This document shows positions 53,708 to 62,669 of a stretch of 64,000 nt of DNA, piece after piece. Under the pieces are notes generated by a model, which was given only the letters and a program-made list of their open reading frames with translations, was not told the origin of the DNA and did no database searches. Position 1 is the first letter of the stretch; every line of letters starts with the position of its first letter. The translations under genes were made by a program, and so were the position numbers. This DNA is from an uncultured Psychroserpens sp. (lineage in GTDB: Bacteria; Bacteroidota; Bacteroidia; Flavobacteriales; Flavobacteriaceae): the NCBI GenBank assembly GCA_947489585.1, contig CANLEE010000007.1, positions 124,001 through 188,000 on the forward strand, in the 5' to 3' direction.

Positions 53708-55634
53708 GAACATTGCCTTTTTATTACTTTTAGTCACAACAACTTCAAGTTTTGCACAATACTATAAAACCTATGATTGGTCACAAAAACCCGAACTGCA
53801 TGAGATTTCTGCCGATGAAACGAAAGAGTCTTCAATTGGTATTCTCAAAAAACATATTGTAGAATATGCATCAAGTGCACTGGCTCAAGTACCAAGACGT
53901 TTTGAGACTGAACACACCATTTCTAGAGTAAATGATGACAAAGGAATTGCCGAACACAATACCGTTTACATACCGATGTATGATGTAAAAAAAGTGGTTG
54001 ATATCAAAGCAAGGACTATAAACGCTGAAGGGAAAATTACACTTTTAAATAAAGACAATATCAAAGAAGTAAAAAATGTTGACGAGTATGGGGACTTCAA
54101 AATTTTTGCTATTGAAGGTGTAGAAAAAAACTCAGAAATTGAAGTGCTTTACACGGTTGAAAAAGAATTTGACATGTATGGCTCTGAAACCCTACAAACC
54201 GATTATAAAATAAAAGAAGCTCAGTTTTTATTTATCACAGGCGATTTAAACGCCAATGTTAAAGCTTATAGAACTACTGCTAATTTTGAATATGTAAAAG
54301 TTGATGGTAATGATGAAAAATTATTGACCATTAGAAATATTCCTGCAATGCTAGAAGAAGAATATTCTACACCTAGAGCTAATAAAACTGCAGTAGTTTA
54401 CCAATGCTTCCCAAAAGGGCAAAAGATTACACAACAAATGTTCTGGTCTAATGTTTCAGATAATGTAGGTTCGCGTTTCTTTCCTGAAAAAGTAGCGAAA
54501 AAAGCACAAATTGATGTAGAAAAAATCATTGAAGGTCAATCGGATCTTACCGATTTTAAAAAGGCAGCTTTAATTGATAACTTTATCAAAACGAACTTTA
54601 CTTTAGTAAAGAATAATAATGAAGAATTATCTGACTTAGATTATGTTCTTGAAAACCGTTCTTCAAGTGACTTTGGAATCATCAAGGTTTATGGGCACTA
54701 TTTAAAAGCTTTAAATGTTGATTATGAAATTGTTGTCACTGCCAATCGCTTTTTAAATAAATTTGATCCAGACTTCTTTATTCCTGGTATGCTAAGAGAT
54801 TTCTTGATTTATTTACCTTCAGAAAAAAAATATATTGCGCCAGACAGAGTAGAATCTAGAGTTGGTGAAGCTCCCTTTAATATCCTTGGAAATTACGGAT
54901 TGTTTATTCCATCAGATTTTGATTATTATTTTTCTAAAATCGTAGAAGAAGATCCAGATTTCAGCAGAATAAAAAGAGATATGGATATCACTTTTGATGA
55001 TGATTTTGAAAAAGTAATTATTGTTGAAGATCAAGACTATTTTGGACATTGGGCAGAAACGAGTAGAGCTGTTTTAAATTTATCTTCAGACGAAAACATT
55101 AAAGAATATAAAGACTATTTAACTGGAGCTGGTATTGAAGACAAAGAAATTTTGACTTATGAAGAAAAAAATGTTGAGATTAACCAATTAGAATACAACG
55201 TTCCTTTTAAGGTGAAATCTTCTATTTCTTCGGAAGCATTATTAGAAGATGCTGGAGACAGTTATATCTTTCAAGCAGGATTAGTCATTGGTACGCAAAG
55301 CGAGTTATATCAGGAAACAGAACGTGTAAACCCTATAGAAATGACTTACCCAAATCGTTATAATTATGAAATTATCGTACATATCCCTGAAGGCTACACG
55401 GTTGAAGGTTTAAGCTCATTAAATATTGATAAAAGCTATATTGGACGAACTGGTGAGAAATTAGCAAAGTTCGAATCATCGTATACAATAGAAGGCAATA
55501 AAATTATAATCAATATAGAAGAGTTTTACAAAACTCATGAATTTAGTATTAGTAAATATGAAGAGTTTAGAGGTGTAATTAATGCCGCATCAGATTTTAA
55601 TAAAGCTGCTATTTTATTTAAAGCTACTGAATAA
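53700..55634 (+). CDS. DUF3857 protein with degenerate transglutaminase core
   Basis: 644 residues with signal peptide (1-19), a paralogue of the preceding gene in layout. In the transglutaminase region the Cys position aligns with I328 (DFGIIK for YGDCK) and the His position with Phe (LRDFLIYL for ADHMILTA), so activity is unlikely. The C-terminal domain is retained. It overlaps the preceding gene by 8 bases, so the products are probably made together and may interact; that is inference. Confidence 0.8.
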   Translation: MIKNIAFLLLLVTTTSSFAQYYKTYDWSQKPELHEISADETKESSIGILKKHIVEYASSALAQVPRRFETEHTISRVNDDKGIAEHNTVYIPMYDVKKVVDIKARTINAEGKITLLNKDNIKEVKNVDEYGDFKIFAIEGVEKNSEIEVLYTVEKEFDMYGSETLQTDYKIKEAQFLFITGDLNANVKAYRTTANFEYVKVDGNDEKLLTIRNIPAMLEEEYSTPRANKTAVVYQCFPKGQKITQQMFWSNVSDNVGSRFFPEKVAKKAQIDVEKIIEGQSDLTDFKKAALIDNFIKTNFTLVKNNNEELSDLDYVLENRSSSDFGIIKVYGHYLKALNVDYEIVVTANRFLNKFDPDFFIPGMLRDFLIYLPSEKKYIAPDRVESRVGEAPFNILGNYGLFIPSDFDYYFSKIVEEDPDFSRIKRDMDITFDDDFEKVIIVEDQDYFGHWAETSRAVLNLSSDENIKEYKDYLTGAGIEDKEILTYEEKNVEINQLEYNVPFKVKSSISSEALLEDAGDSYIFQAGLVIGTQSELYQETERVNPIEMTYPNRYNYEIIVHIPEGYTVEGLSSLNIDKSYIGRTGEKLAKFESSYTIEGNKIIINIEEFYKTHEFSISKYEEFRGVINAASDFNKAAILFKATE

Positions 55635-55654
55635 AAAGTGACTATAAAAACTAC

Positions 55655-55680
55655 AAAAGTGACTCTAGAGTCGCTTTTTT
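55655..55680 (+). terminator. Rho-independent terminator after the DUF3857 pair
   Basis: Stem AAAAGTGACTC/GAGTCGCTTTT with one G-T wobble, a two-base centre and a T-run, 21 bases after the stop. It touches the stop codon of the convergent CPBP gene. Confidence 0.75.
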
Positions 55681-56624
55681 TATTCGCCAATGATTTTATA
55701 ATCTTCTTTTATTGGCTCGTGAACCTTTCCAAATAACTTTTCTTTCCAGTTTTTCCATTTATATTTTTTGGCTAGAATGAATAGAATTATTGGATATACA
55801 ATTAAAATAGGAACTAGAATTTCAGAAATTTGATTCGTTGCAGTTTCAGAAGTATATATGAAAGCAGCATCCGTTTGTAAAGCCGACCAATCAGCAGTCA
55901 CTAACAATGCAGCCATCAAATTATTACCAAAATGGAAACCTAGAGCCAATTCTAAACCATCATCCATTAAAGTCATAATTCCTAACAATAAGCCTGTTCC
56001 TATATAAAACACCATTATAATTGGTCCCATTTCGTCAACTTCAGGATTTCCGCTATGTAATATGCCAAACAACACAGAAGTAATAATCAAAGGAAACCAT
56101 TTATTTTTAACCACTATAGCAATCTGTTGCATTAAGTAACCTCTAAATAAATATTCTTCTAATCCTATTTGAAGCGGAAATAAAAGCAAACTAACAATAA
56201 CTAAAATAGTGAATTTGAAAGGGTCTAATTGAAATTCGACAATTGAAGGGTCAGAGAAATAACTGAACGCAAATAGGCCAAGCGTAATGATTACTATTAA
56301 AGAGAATGAGAAAAAAGCTCTACTCCAATCTATTTTCTCTCGCGCAGTAGTTAATGATTTCAAACTTCTTTTGTGCAGAAATTTCACAAGCAAAAATAAA
56401 AGTAATAAAAGAAAGGCAAATGGTAGTAAGTTAACTGCAAGCCAAAAGTTTTTACTTGGCACCATTTCTAGCATTTTTTTCTGTTCTTCTACAAAATCAA
56501 AACCATCACCAAAGAACATTAAAAAGATAAGATTAAATATAAAAAGCCCAGAAACAACTAAAACAGTTAAAATCACTTTCCATGCTTCATTTTCTCCTTT
56601 GTATGCTTGTTGTAAATAATTCAT
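55680..56624 (-). CDS. CPBP-family intramembrane metalloprotease
   Basis: 314 residues with about eight membrane helices. The CPBP (Abi/Rce1-like) motifs are present: GLEEYLFRGYL (EExxxR), FGILHSG and HFGNN with the second and third histidines. The family cleaves prenylated or membrane peptides, or protects against bacteriocins; the target here is unknown. It is 2 bases downstream of menC, so it is cotranscribed with it. Confidence 0.88.
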   Translation of the reverse strand: MNYLQQAYKGENEAWKVILTVLVVSGLFIFNLIFLMFFGDGFDFVEEQKKMLEMVPSKNFWLAVNLLPFAFLLLLLFLLVKFLHKRSLKSLTTAREKIDWSRAFFSFSLIVIITLGLFAFSYFSDPSIVEFQLDPFKFTILVIVSLLLFPLQIGLEEYLFRGYLMQQIAIVVKNKWFPLIITSVLFGILHSGNPEVDEMGPIIMVFYIGTGLLLGIMTLMDDGLELALGFHFGNNLMAALLVTADWSALQTDAAFIYTSETATNQISEILVPILIVYPIILFILAKKYKWKNWKEKLFGKVHEPIKEDYKIIGE

Positions 56625-56626
56625 AA

Positions 56627-57661
56627 TTAAATATTAAAATTCCAAGATGTATCTTTTTCGTAGCGCAATGTACCATTTTTTACAACTAAAGGCGAATCAA
56701 AATTATTAGTAAATAAGCCTCCAGTACCCAACCCTTGTGGTAAACTACTCTTAAGTGTATAGGTCCATTGTGCAATTGCATTTAAACCAATATTACTTTC
56801 TAAAGCACTAGTAATCCACCAGCCAATATTTTGCTGCTCTGCTATTGTAATCCATGCTTCACTACTTCTAAAACCACCAACTAATGTGGGTTTCAAAATA
56901 ATATATTGCGGTTTTATGATTTGTAGCAATTCTTGCTTATCTGTTACAGAAAACACACCAATTAATTCTTCATCCAAAGCAATTGGTAAAGGTGTTTCTT
57001 CACACAAACGTGTCATAGCATCAAATTGTCCTTGCTTTATGGGTTGTTCTATAGAATGCAAATCGTATTCTGACAATTGTTTCAATTTTTCTAAAGCTTC
57101 GGAAGGTGAAAAAGCCCCATTAGCATCAACACGTAATTCAATGTCTTTAGCAGAAAATTCTTGTCGTATCGATTTCAACAATTCTAACTCTCTCTGAAAA
57201 TCAATCGCTCCTATTTTCATTTTAATACAACTGAAACCTGCCTCTAGCTTAGCTTTGATTTGTTGCTTCATAAACGCTTCACTTCCCATCCAGATTAATC
57301 CATTAATAGGAATTGGTGCTTCATTTTTTGTAAACTCTGAAGGAAATAATTCAAAACCATCTTGACTTTCCAACGACTTAAATGCCATTTCCAATCCAAA
57401 CTCAATACTCGGAAATGCTAGAAGTTCAAGTAATAAAACATCTAATCCAAGGTTAATATTATCACAAACCCATTGCAGTTTGTTTTCAAAATCTGGTCGA
57501 TCATCACTACTTAAACCTCTAAACATACCACATTCTCCTATGCCAGTTTTGCCATTATCATTCAAAACAATGAACCAAGTGTCTTTGGTCTTTAAGATCC
57601 CTCTAGATGTTCCGCTAGGCGATTTAAAATGAAGTATATGATGTTTACAAGTTGCTTTCAT
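56627..57661 (-). CDS. menC: o-Succinylbenzoate synthase
   Basis: 344 residues, enolase superfamily. Catalytic and metal residues can be seen: lysines in CIKMKIGAIDF, Asp in RVDANGAFS, Glu in SIEQPI, Asp/Glu in ALDEELIG and Lys in YIILKPTLVGG. It dehydrates SHCHC to o-succinylbenzoate in menaquinone synthesis. It is followed by a CPBP protease gene and not by menE, which is 5 kb away. A -7 box lies only 7 bases before the ATG. Confidence 0.88.
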   Translation of the reverse strand: MKATCKHHILHFKSPSGTSRGILKTKDTWFIVLNDNGKTGIGECGMFRGLSSDDRPDFENKLQWVCDNINLGLDVLLLELLAFPSIEFGLEMAFKSLESQDGFELFPSEFTKNEAPIPINGLIWMGSEAFMKQQIKAKLEAGFSCIKMKIGAIDFQRELELLKSIRQEFSAKDIELRVDANGAFSPSEALEKLKQLSEYDLHSIEQPIKQGQFDAMTRLCEETPLPIALDEELIGVFSVTDKQELLQIIKPQYIILKPTLVGGFRSSEAWITIAEQQNIGWWITSALESNIGLNAIAQWTYTLKSSLPQGLGTGGLFTNNFDSPLVVKNGTLRYEKDTSWNFNI

Positions 57662-57668
57662 GCAATCG

Positions 57669-57676
57669 CAAAAATA
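57669..57676 (-). promoter_or_regulatory. Candidate -7 box for menC, implying little or no leader
   Basis: TATTTTTG on the minus strand fits TAnnTTTG and ends only 7 bases before the ATG, so the transcript would start at or very near the start codon. No -33 TTG is clear. Confidence 0.4.
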
Positions 57677-57717
57677 GGTATTATTTTTCGTAATTTGTCA
57701 CGTATAAAGTTGACCTA

Positions 57718-58620
57718 ATGCAAGACCCTAACTTCCCAAATATTATTCTATTTGCCATCCCATTTTTTATTATTGCGATGCTTTTAGAGTTATACATAAC
57801 CATAAAACAAGGTGTTAAAACCTACGAACCTAAGGATGCCTTCTCCTCTATTGCTATGGGTTTAGGCAATGTGTTTTTAGGTTTTTTTAGTAAAATTTTA
57901 GTCTTATTAGCATTCTTTTACATCTATGAAAATTTCAGACTGTTTACAATCCCAATTGTATGGTGGAGTTTTATTCTTATTTTCTTTGCTGATGATTTTG
58001 CTTACTATTGGTTTCATCGTATATCACATGAATGTCGATTATTTTGGGCATCACATGTTGTACATCACTCGTCACAACATTACAATTTAAGCACTGCGCT
58101 CAGGCAAACTTGGTCTGGTGGTTTTTACGCTTTTGTATTTTGGCTTTGGTTGCCACTTTTAGGCTTTCATCCAGGCATGATCTTATTACAAATGTCGATT
58201 AGCTTACTCTATCAATTTTGGATTCATACCGAAGCTATCGATAAAATGCCCAAATGGTTTGAAGCCGTTTTTAATACACCATCTCATCATCGCGTACATC
58301 ATGGCAGTAATCCATTATATCTAGATAGAAACCATGCAGGCATTTTAATTATTTGGGACAAACTGTTTTATACATTTCAACCTGAACTGAAAGAAGAAAA
58401 AGTAGTGTATGGTTTGGTGAAAAATATCACGACTTACAATCCTATAAAAATTGCTTTCATCGAATGGGTTCATTTGTTTAAAGATACATTTTCTGGTCGG
58501 AAATCGTTAAAAAACAGATGTCTCTATCTTATTAAACCTCCGGGTTGGAAACATGATGGCAGCGGTCAAATTTCTGATGATTTGCGAAAAGATTGGCTAA
58601 CTAAACATTCGAAACAATGA
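57718..58620 (+). CDS. Fatty acid hydroxylase/sterol desaturase family membrane protein
   Basis: 300 residues with about four to five membrane helices. Histidine clusters for a di-iron centre are visible: WFHRISHE, SHVVHHSSQHYN and SHHRVHHG. The family hydroxylates or desaturates lipids. It overlaps the next SDR gene by 4 bases (ATGA), so the two are tightly coupled; a lipid is the probable shared substrate, perhaps a sulfonolipid, sphingoid or carotenoid. Confidence 0.88.
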   Translation: MQDPNFPNIILFAIPFFIIAMLLELYITIKQGVKTYEPKDAFSSIAMGLGNVFLGFFSKILVLLAFFYIYENFRLFTIPIVWWSFILIFFADDFAYYWFHRISHECRLFWASHVVHHSSQHYNLSTALRQTWSGGFYAFVFWLWLPLLGFHPGMILLQMSISLLYQFWIHTEAIDKMPKWFEAVFNTPSHHRVHHGSNPLYLDRNHAGILIIWDKLFYTFQPELKEEKVVYGLVKNITTYNPIKIAFIEWVHLFKDTFSGRKSLKNRCLYLIKPPGWKHDGSGQISDDLRKDWLTKHSKQ

Positions 58621-59408
58621 CCTTTGATAATAAAATAATTTGGATTACTGGTGCTTCAAGTGGTATTGGCAAAAGTTTGGCTATTGCATTGTCAAAATAT
58701 AACTGTAAACTTATCATTTCTTCTAGAAGAACTGAAGCCTTACAAAACGTGAAAGCGCTCTGCAGAAACCCTAATTCGGTATATGTGTTGGCTTTAGATT
58801 TAGAAGATACACTAGCGATGAAAAGCATTACGGAAACCGCAATTTCAGCCTTTGGCAAGATAGATATCCTCGTTAATAATGGAGGCATTAGCCAACGTTC
58901 TCCTATCATTGAAACCTCAATTGATGTTGATCGCAAACTCATGGAAGTTGATTATTTAGGTACAGTTGCCTTATCTAAAGCATTATTACCACATTTTATA
59001 GCGCAACAATCAGGTCATTATGTTGTAGTATCAAGTCTTATGGGAAAATTTAGTTCGCATTATCGTTCGGCCTATTGTGCTGCGAAACATGCGTTACATG
59101 GCTTTTTTGATGCCTTACGCTTAGAACATGATAAAGACCATATCAAAGTCACGATGATATGTCCTGGCTTCGTTAATACCAATGTGGCAAGAAATGCCCT
59201 AACAGGCGATGGTAGCGAACAAGGCTATCAAGATGACATGACTGAAAACGGATTAGATGTGGATGTCTTTGTCAAAAAAATGATTAAAGCCATTCGCAAA
59301 GAAAAGTATGAAGCCTATATTGGTAAGTTCGAAAAGTTTGGTGTATTAGTAAAACGCCTGTCTCCTAAACTGATTCATAAGTTAGTGATGCGAAGTAAGG
59401 TGAAATAG
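58617..59408 (+). CDS. Short-chain dehydrogenase/reductase
   Basis: 263 residues, Rossmann fold. TGASSGIGKSLA (about 11-22), LVNNGGIS and the catalytic YCAAK pattern with an upstream Ser in VVSSLMG are present. The C-terminal 40 residues are basic and hydrophobic, as in membrane-associated SDRs acting on lipids. Coupling with the hydroxylase/desaturase gene suggests joint lipid modification; reduction of a 3-keto intermediate is one option. Confidence 0.88.
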   Translation: MTFDNKIIWITGASSGIGKSLAIALSKYNCKLIISSRRTEALQNVKALCRNPNSVYVLALDLEDTLAMKSITETAISAFGKIDILVNNGGISQRSPIIETSIDVDRKLMEVDYLGTVALSKALLPHFIAQQSGHYVVVSSLMGKFSSHYRSAYCAAKHALHGFFDALRLEHDKDHIKVTMICPGFVNTNVARNALTGDGSEQGYQDDMTENGLDVDVFVKKMIKAIRKEKYEAYIGKFEKFGVLVKRLSPKLIHKLVMRSKVK

Positions 59409-59411
59409 GCA

Positions 59412-60089
59412 TTACAACTCAATACTCTCACCAATCTCCAGCAACATTAAATCCTTATCCTTATCAAAGAATTTGCGCTTGGCGGCTTCATGATCGATTT
59501 CAATATAGCCAAAGGTATCAAAGTGATAACCGAGTACTTTATCGCAGGCAACAAAGTCACTCGCATGAATGGCTTCATCAATACCCATCGTGAAATTATC
59601 TCCAATAGGCAGTATCGCTAAATCGAGTTTTGTAAATAATGGGATGAGTTTCATATCCATAGTCAAGGCTGTATCGCCTGCGATATAAATGTTTTTATGT
59701 TCGCCTTCAATAACAAAGCCTCCAGGCTGTCCACCATAGCTACCATCAGGAAATGATGACGTATGAATCGCATTAACATATTTCACGTTTCCAAATTCAA
59801 AATCCCATTGTCCACCATGATTCATTGGGTGACTCTCCAAACCCAGCTTATCAAAATAGGTTGCGATTTCAAAGTTAGATACAATAACAGCTCCTGTACG
59901 CTTGGCAATAGCTTCAACATCGAGAATATGATCCTGATGCGCATGTGTCACCAGAATATAATCAGCTTCAAGCGTTTCGATATTAATATGTGATGCTTTA
60001 GGGTTTCCAGAAATGAATGGGTCAACGAGAATATGTGTGTCAGCAATTTTAATACCTAAACTTGCATGGCCGTAAAATGTGATTTGCAT
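59412..60089 (-). CDS. UPF0173 metal-dependent hydrolase (MBL fold)
   Basis: 225 residues, cytoplasmic, with the complete MBL motif VTHAHQDHI, plus IAGDTALTMDM and the C-terminal GYHFDTFGYIE. It matches UPF0173 in length and pattern. The substrate is unknown. The end is only 3 bases from the convergent SDR gene. It is downstream of menB-menA but separated from them by a terminator. Confidence 0.88.
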   Translation of the reverse strand: MQITFYGHASLGIKIADTHILVDPFISGNPKASHINIETLEADYILVTHAHQDHILDVEAIAKRTGAVIVSNFEIATYFDKLGLESHPMNHGGQWDFEFGNVKYVNAIHTSSFPDGSYGGQPGGFVIEGEHKNIYIAGDTALTMDMKLIPLFTKLDLAILPIGDNFTMGIDEAIHASDFVACDKVLGYHFDTFGYIEIDHEAAKRKFFDKDKDLMLLEIGESIEL

Positions 60090-60130
60090 TGGTGATTATT
60101 TAAATTATGTATTCTTAGCCCTAAAATACG

Positions 60131-60170
60131 AAAAAACTCAGACAGATTTGAAGAAATTGTCTGAGTTTTA
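60131..60170 (-). terminator. Rho-independent terminator after menB-menA
   Basis: A 12-bp stem (AAAACTCAGACA/TGTCTGAGTTTT) with a 13-base loop is followed by a T-run on the minus strand, between the end of menA (60283) and the UPF0173 gene (60089). The rest of this 190-base gap shows nothing else. Confidence 0.75.
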
Positions 60171-60282
60171 AAGCCCCAAATTTTATTGCCAACATAATAG
60201 CAAAACAAATGCCGACCTACAAAATTTCAAGAATAAATATAAGTATTAATTATTTGATTTCCAAACTTTTATGTTAATTTTA

Positions 60283-61188
60283 TTATAAAATATAACTGAC
60301 TCCTAATAGTACTGCAAACAAAAAAGTGCTCAGTGCTAACACCTTTAATTGTGGGTCATAGTCTTTAGGCGAATTTATTTTTCTCACTACGTTTAGATGT
60401 ATCAACAAAGGAATGTACGCAATATAAAATAAGAAAATTGTTGGCTTAGAATAGTATAAAATTGAAAACACGCATGACACAATTATAGCTAATACGATTA
60501 ATATTATATGGTAGGTTTTTGCTTTTTGTCGTCCTAACTTTACTGCTAGAGTTTTCTTTCCTGCTGCAGCATCAGAGTCAATATCTCTCATGTTATTGAG
60601 GTTTAAAACACCCATACTCAAAAATCCCAAAGAGACAGCAGGTAAATACACATGATGGTCTATTTGCTTAGTATACAAAAAATAGCTTCCTACGACGCTT
60701 AATAATCCGAAGAAAATAAATACAAAAACATCACCTAGACCTCTATAACCATATGGCGAACTACCTACAGTATAGTTAATAGCTGCATAAACAGATAATC
60801 CTGATAACAAGAAAAACAGCATTGCGTAAAGAAAATATTTACTTCCGAAAGACACAAAAATCAACCCAACTGTAAGAATAATAACCACAAGGATATTCAT
60901 TTTAATGCCTTCAAACATCTCTTCTGGTGTAATAGCTCCGCTTTGTATGGCACGCTCTGGTCCTATCCTATCATCATTATCTGTGCCTTTAACACCATCG
61001 CCATAATCGTTTGCTAAATTAGAAAGTACTTGCAAGGCAATCGTTAAAAGAATAGCAAAAATTAGGATTGTTCTATCAAACATGCCATTGTAATGCGCCA
61101 AACACGATCCAATGATAATACCAGAAACCGATAAGGGTAAGGTACGTAATCTAAAAGCTGATAACCAAGGCCTCATTTTTTTAAACAT
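60283..61188 (-). CDS. menA: 1,4-dihydroxy-2-naphthoate polyprenyltransferase
   Basis: 301 residues, UbiA family with about eight to nine membrane helices. The polyprenyl-diphosphate-binding Asp motif is seen in NLANDYGDGVKGTDNDD and a second Asp motif in NNMRDIDSDAAAGKKT. It prenylates DHNA to demethylmenaquinone. It follows menB by 14 bases on the same strand, as one operon. Confidence 0.92.
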   Translation of the reverse strand: MFKKMRPWLSAFRLRTLPLSVSGIIIGSCLAHYNGMFDRTILIFAILLTIALQVLSNLANDYGDGVKGTDNDDRIGPERAIQSGAITPEEMFEGIKMNILVVIILTVGLIFVSFGSKYFLYAMLFFLLSGLSVYAAINYTVGSSPYGYRGLGDVFVFIFFGLLSVVGSYFLYTKQIDHHVYLPAVSLGFLSMGVLNLNNMRDIDSDAAAGKKTLAVKLGRQKAKTYHIILIVLAIIVSCVFSILYYSKPTIFLFYIAYIPLLIHLNVVRKINSPKDYDPQLKVLALSTFLFAVLLGVSYIL

Positions 61189-61202
61189 AAATACGCTTTA
61201 GA

Positions 61203-62048
61203 TTACGGAATCCATTTTTTATCAAAGTTAGGCTTGCGCTTTTCTAAAAACGCATCGCGACCTTCTTTTGCTTCATCTGTCATATACGCTAATCGTGTCG
61301 CTTCTCCAGCAAAGACTTGCTGACCTACCATTCCGTCGTCTGTTAAGTTCATCGCAAACTTCAACATTTTAATAGAGGTTGGCGATTTTGCTAATATCTC
61401 TTGAGCCCATTCATATGCTGTATCTTCTAAATCATCATGAGAAATCACAGCATTAACCATTCCCATTTCATAGGCCTCTTGTGCCGAATAATTTCTTCCG
61501 AGGAAAAAAATCTCACGTGCTTTCTTTTGCCCGACCATTTTTGCCAAATATGCCGAACCATAGCCACCATCAAAACTCGTTACATCTGCATCAGTCTGTT
61601 TAAAAATAGCATGTTCTTTACTCGCTAAAGTTAAATCACAAACCACATGAAGACTATGTCCTCCTCCGACGGCCCAACCAGGAACCACAGCAATTACTGC
61701 TTTTGGCATAAAACGAATTAAGCGTTGCACTTCCAAAATATTTAAACGATGATAGCCATCTTCTCCAACATAACCTTGATGGCCTCTTGCTTTTTGATCG
61801 CCTCCAGAACAGAAACTCCAAATACCATCTTTAGTTGATGGTCCTTCAGCAGACAGCAATACAACGCCAATATTAACATCTTCGTTAGCATCATAAAAAG
61901 CATCGTAAAGTTCGCTAGTGGTTTTAGGACGAAATGCATTTCTAATATTCGGACGATTAAAAGCAATTCTCGCTACGCCGTTACACTTCTTATACGTAAT
62001 ATCTTCATAGGTTTTAGCAGTCACCCATTCGGCTGTCTTCATAGTCAT
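61203..62048 (-). CDS. menB: 1,4-dihydroxy-2-naphthoyl-CoA synthase
   Basis: 281 residues, crotonase fold. The oxyanion segment SAEGPSTKDGIWSFCSGGDQ and GYVGEDGYHRLN, and the family's TSFDGGYGSAYLA are characteristic of MenB. It cyclises o-succinylbenzoyl-CoA. Two in-frame ATGs (62048, 62042) exist; the first is used. It is the first gene of the menB-menA operon. Confidence 0.94.
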   Translation of the reverse strand: MTMKTAEWVTAKTYEDITYKKCNGVARIAFNRPNIRNAFRPKTTSELYDAFYDANEDVNIGVVLLSAEGPSTKDGIWSFCSGGDQKARGHQGYVGEDGYHRLNILEVQRLIRFMPKAVIAVVPGWAVGGGHSLHVVCDLTLASKEHAIFKQTDADVTSFDGGYGSAYLAKMVGQKKAREIFFLGRNYSAQEAYEMGMVNAVISHDDLEDTAYEWAQEILAKSPTSIKMLKFAMNLTDDGMVGQQVFAGEATRLAYMTDEAKEGRDAFLEKRKPNFDKKWIP

Positions 62049-62060
62049 AAATATTTAACA

Positions 62061-62092
62061 CAAAAATACTGCTTTTATATCAATTTTATCAA
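62061..62092 (-). promoter_or_regulatory. Candidate promoter of menB-menA
   Basis: Minus strand: TTG at 62092-62090, a 21-base spacer, then TATTTTTG at 62068-62061, 12 bases before the menB ATG. The spacer is slightly longer than the usual range. Confidence 0.5.
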
Positions 62093-62240
62093 CCTAAAAA
62101 CATCCAAAACTTTCAATTAAACGTATCATTATCTCGCCACCATTGTTTTCATGTGACTTTTTAAGAGAATGTGTGTCTTAATATAGGCACAGAGATTAAA
62201 GTGTCACAAAAATTAGTAAAAACAAAACATATTTAGGGAT

Positions 62241-62669
62241 ATGACTATTGTAAATTCAAATGTTGCTTCACAGATTGTGAAGCAAGAACAGTCTGAAGCA
62301 GGTACACTTCATTTTTTTAATCACATCGCTGTTGTAGAATTCAATGAAGGTATACATGCAAACTTAACTTCTGGAAGGCAAATGATTCACGATCTAATTG
62401 AATACTTCGGAAACGTTAAACCTTTTGGTATAGTTGCTAATAGAGTGAATTCGTATTCTATTGCATTATTAGAAACAGCAGAAATACGATCTATTTTTCC
62501 AAATCTAACTGCTTACGGGATAGTTAGTCACAATGAGGCTGGACGTATGAATGCCGAAATTGAAAGTCAGTTTTGTGCTTCAGAAAATATAAGCTTTGAT
62601 AATTTATATGAAGGCTTAGATACCGTTTATAAACGTGTTATGACTAAGCTTAGCGTATCACTCAATTAA
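62241..62669 (+). CDS. Small soluble protein, possibly STAS/SpoIIAA-like, unknown
   Basis: 142 residues, no signal peptide. The strand-helix order (HFFNHIAVVEFNEGIH, then a helix, then FGIVANRVN) suggests a STAS- or SpoIIAA-like alpha/beta fold, but no motif is decisive. It is transcribed towards cvfB and their 3' ends overlap by 12 bases. Its 190-base upstream gap contains no clear promoter. Confidence 0.6.
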   Translation: MTIVNSNVASQIVKQEQSEAGTLHFFNHIAVVEFNEGIHANLTSGRQMIHDLIEYFGNVKPFGIVANRVNSYSIALLETAEIRSIFPNLTAYGIVSHNEAGRMNAEIESQFCASENISFDNLYEGLDTVYKRVMTKLSVSLN

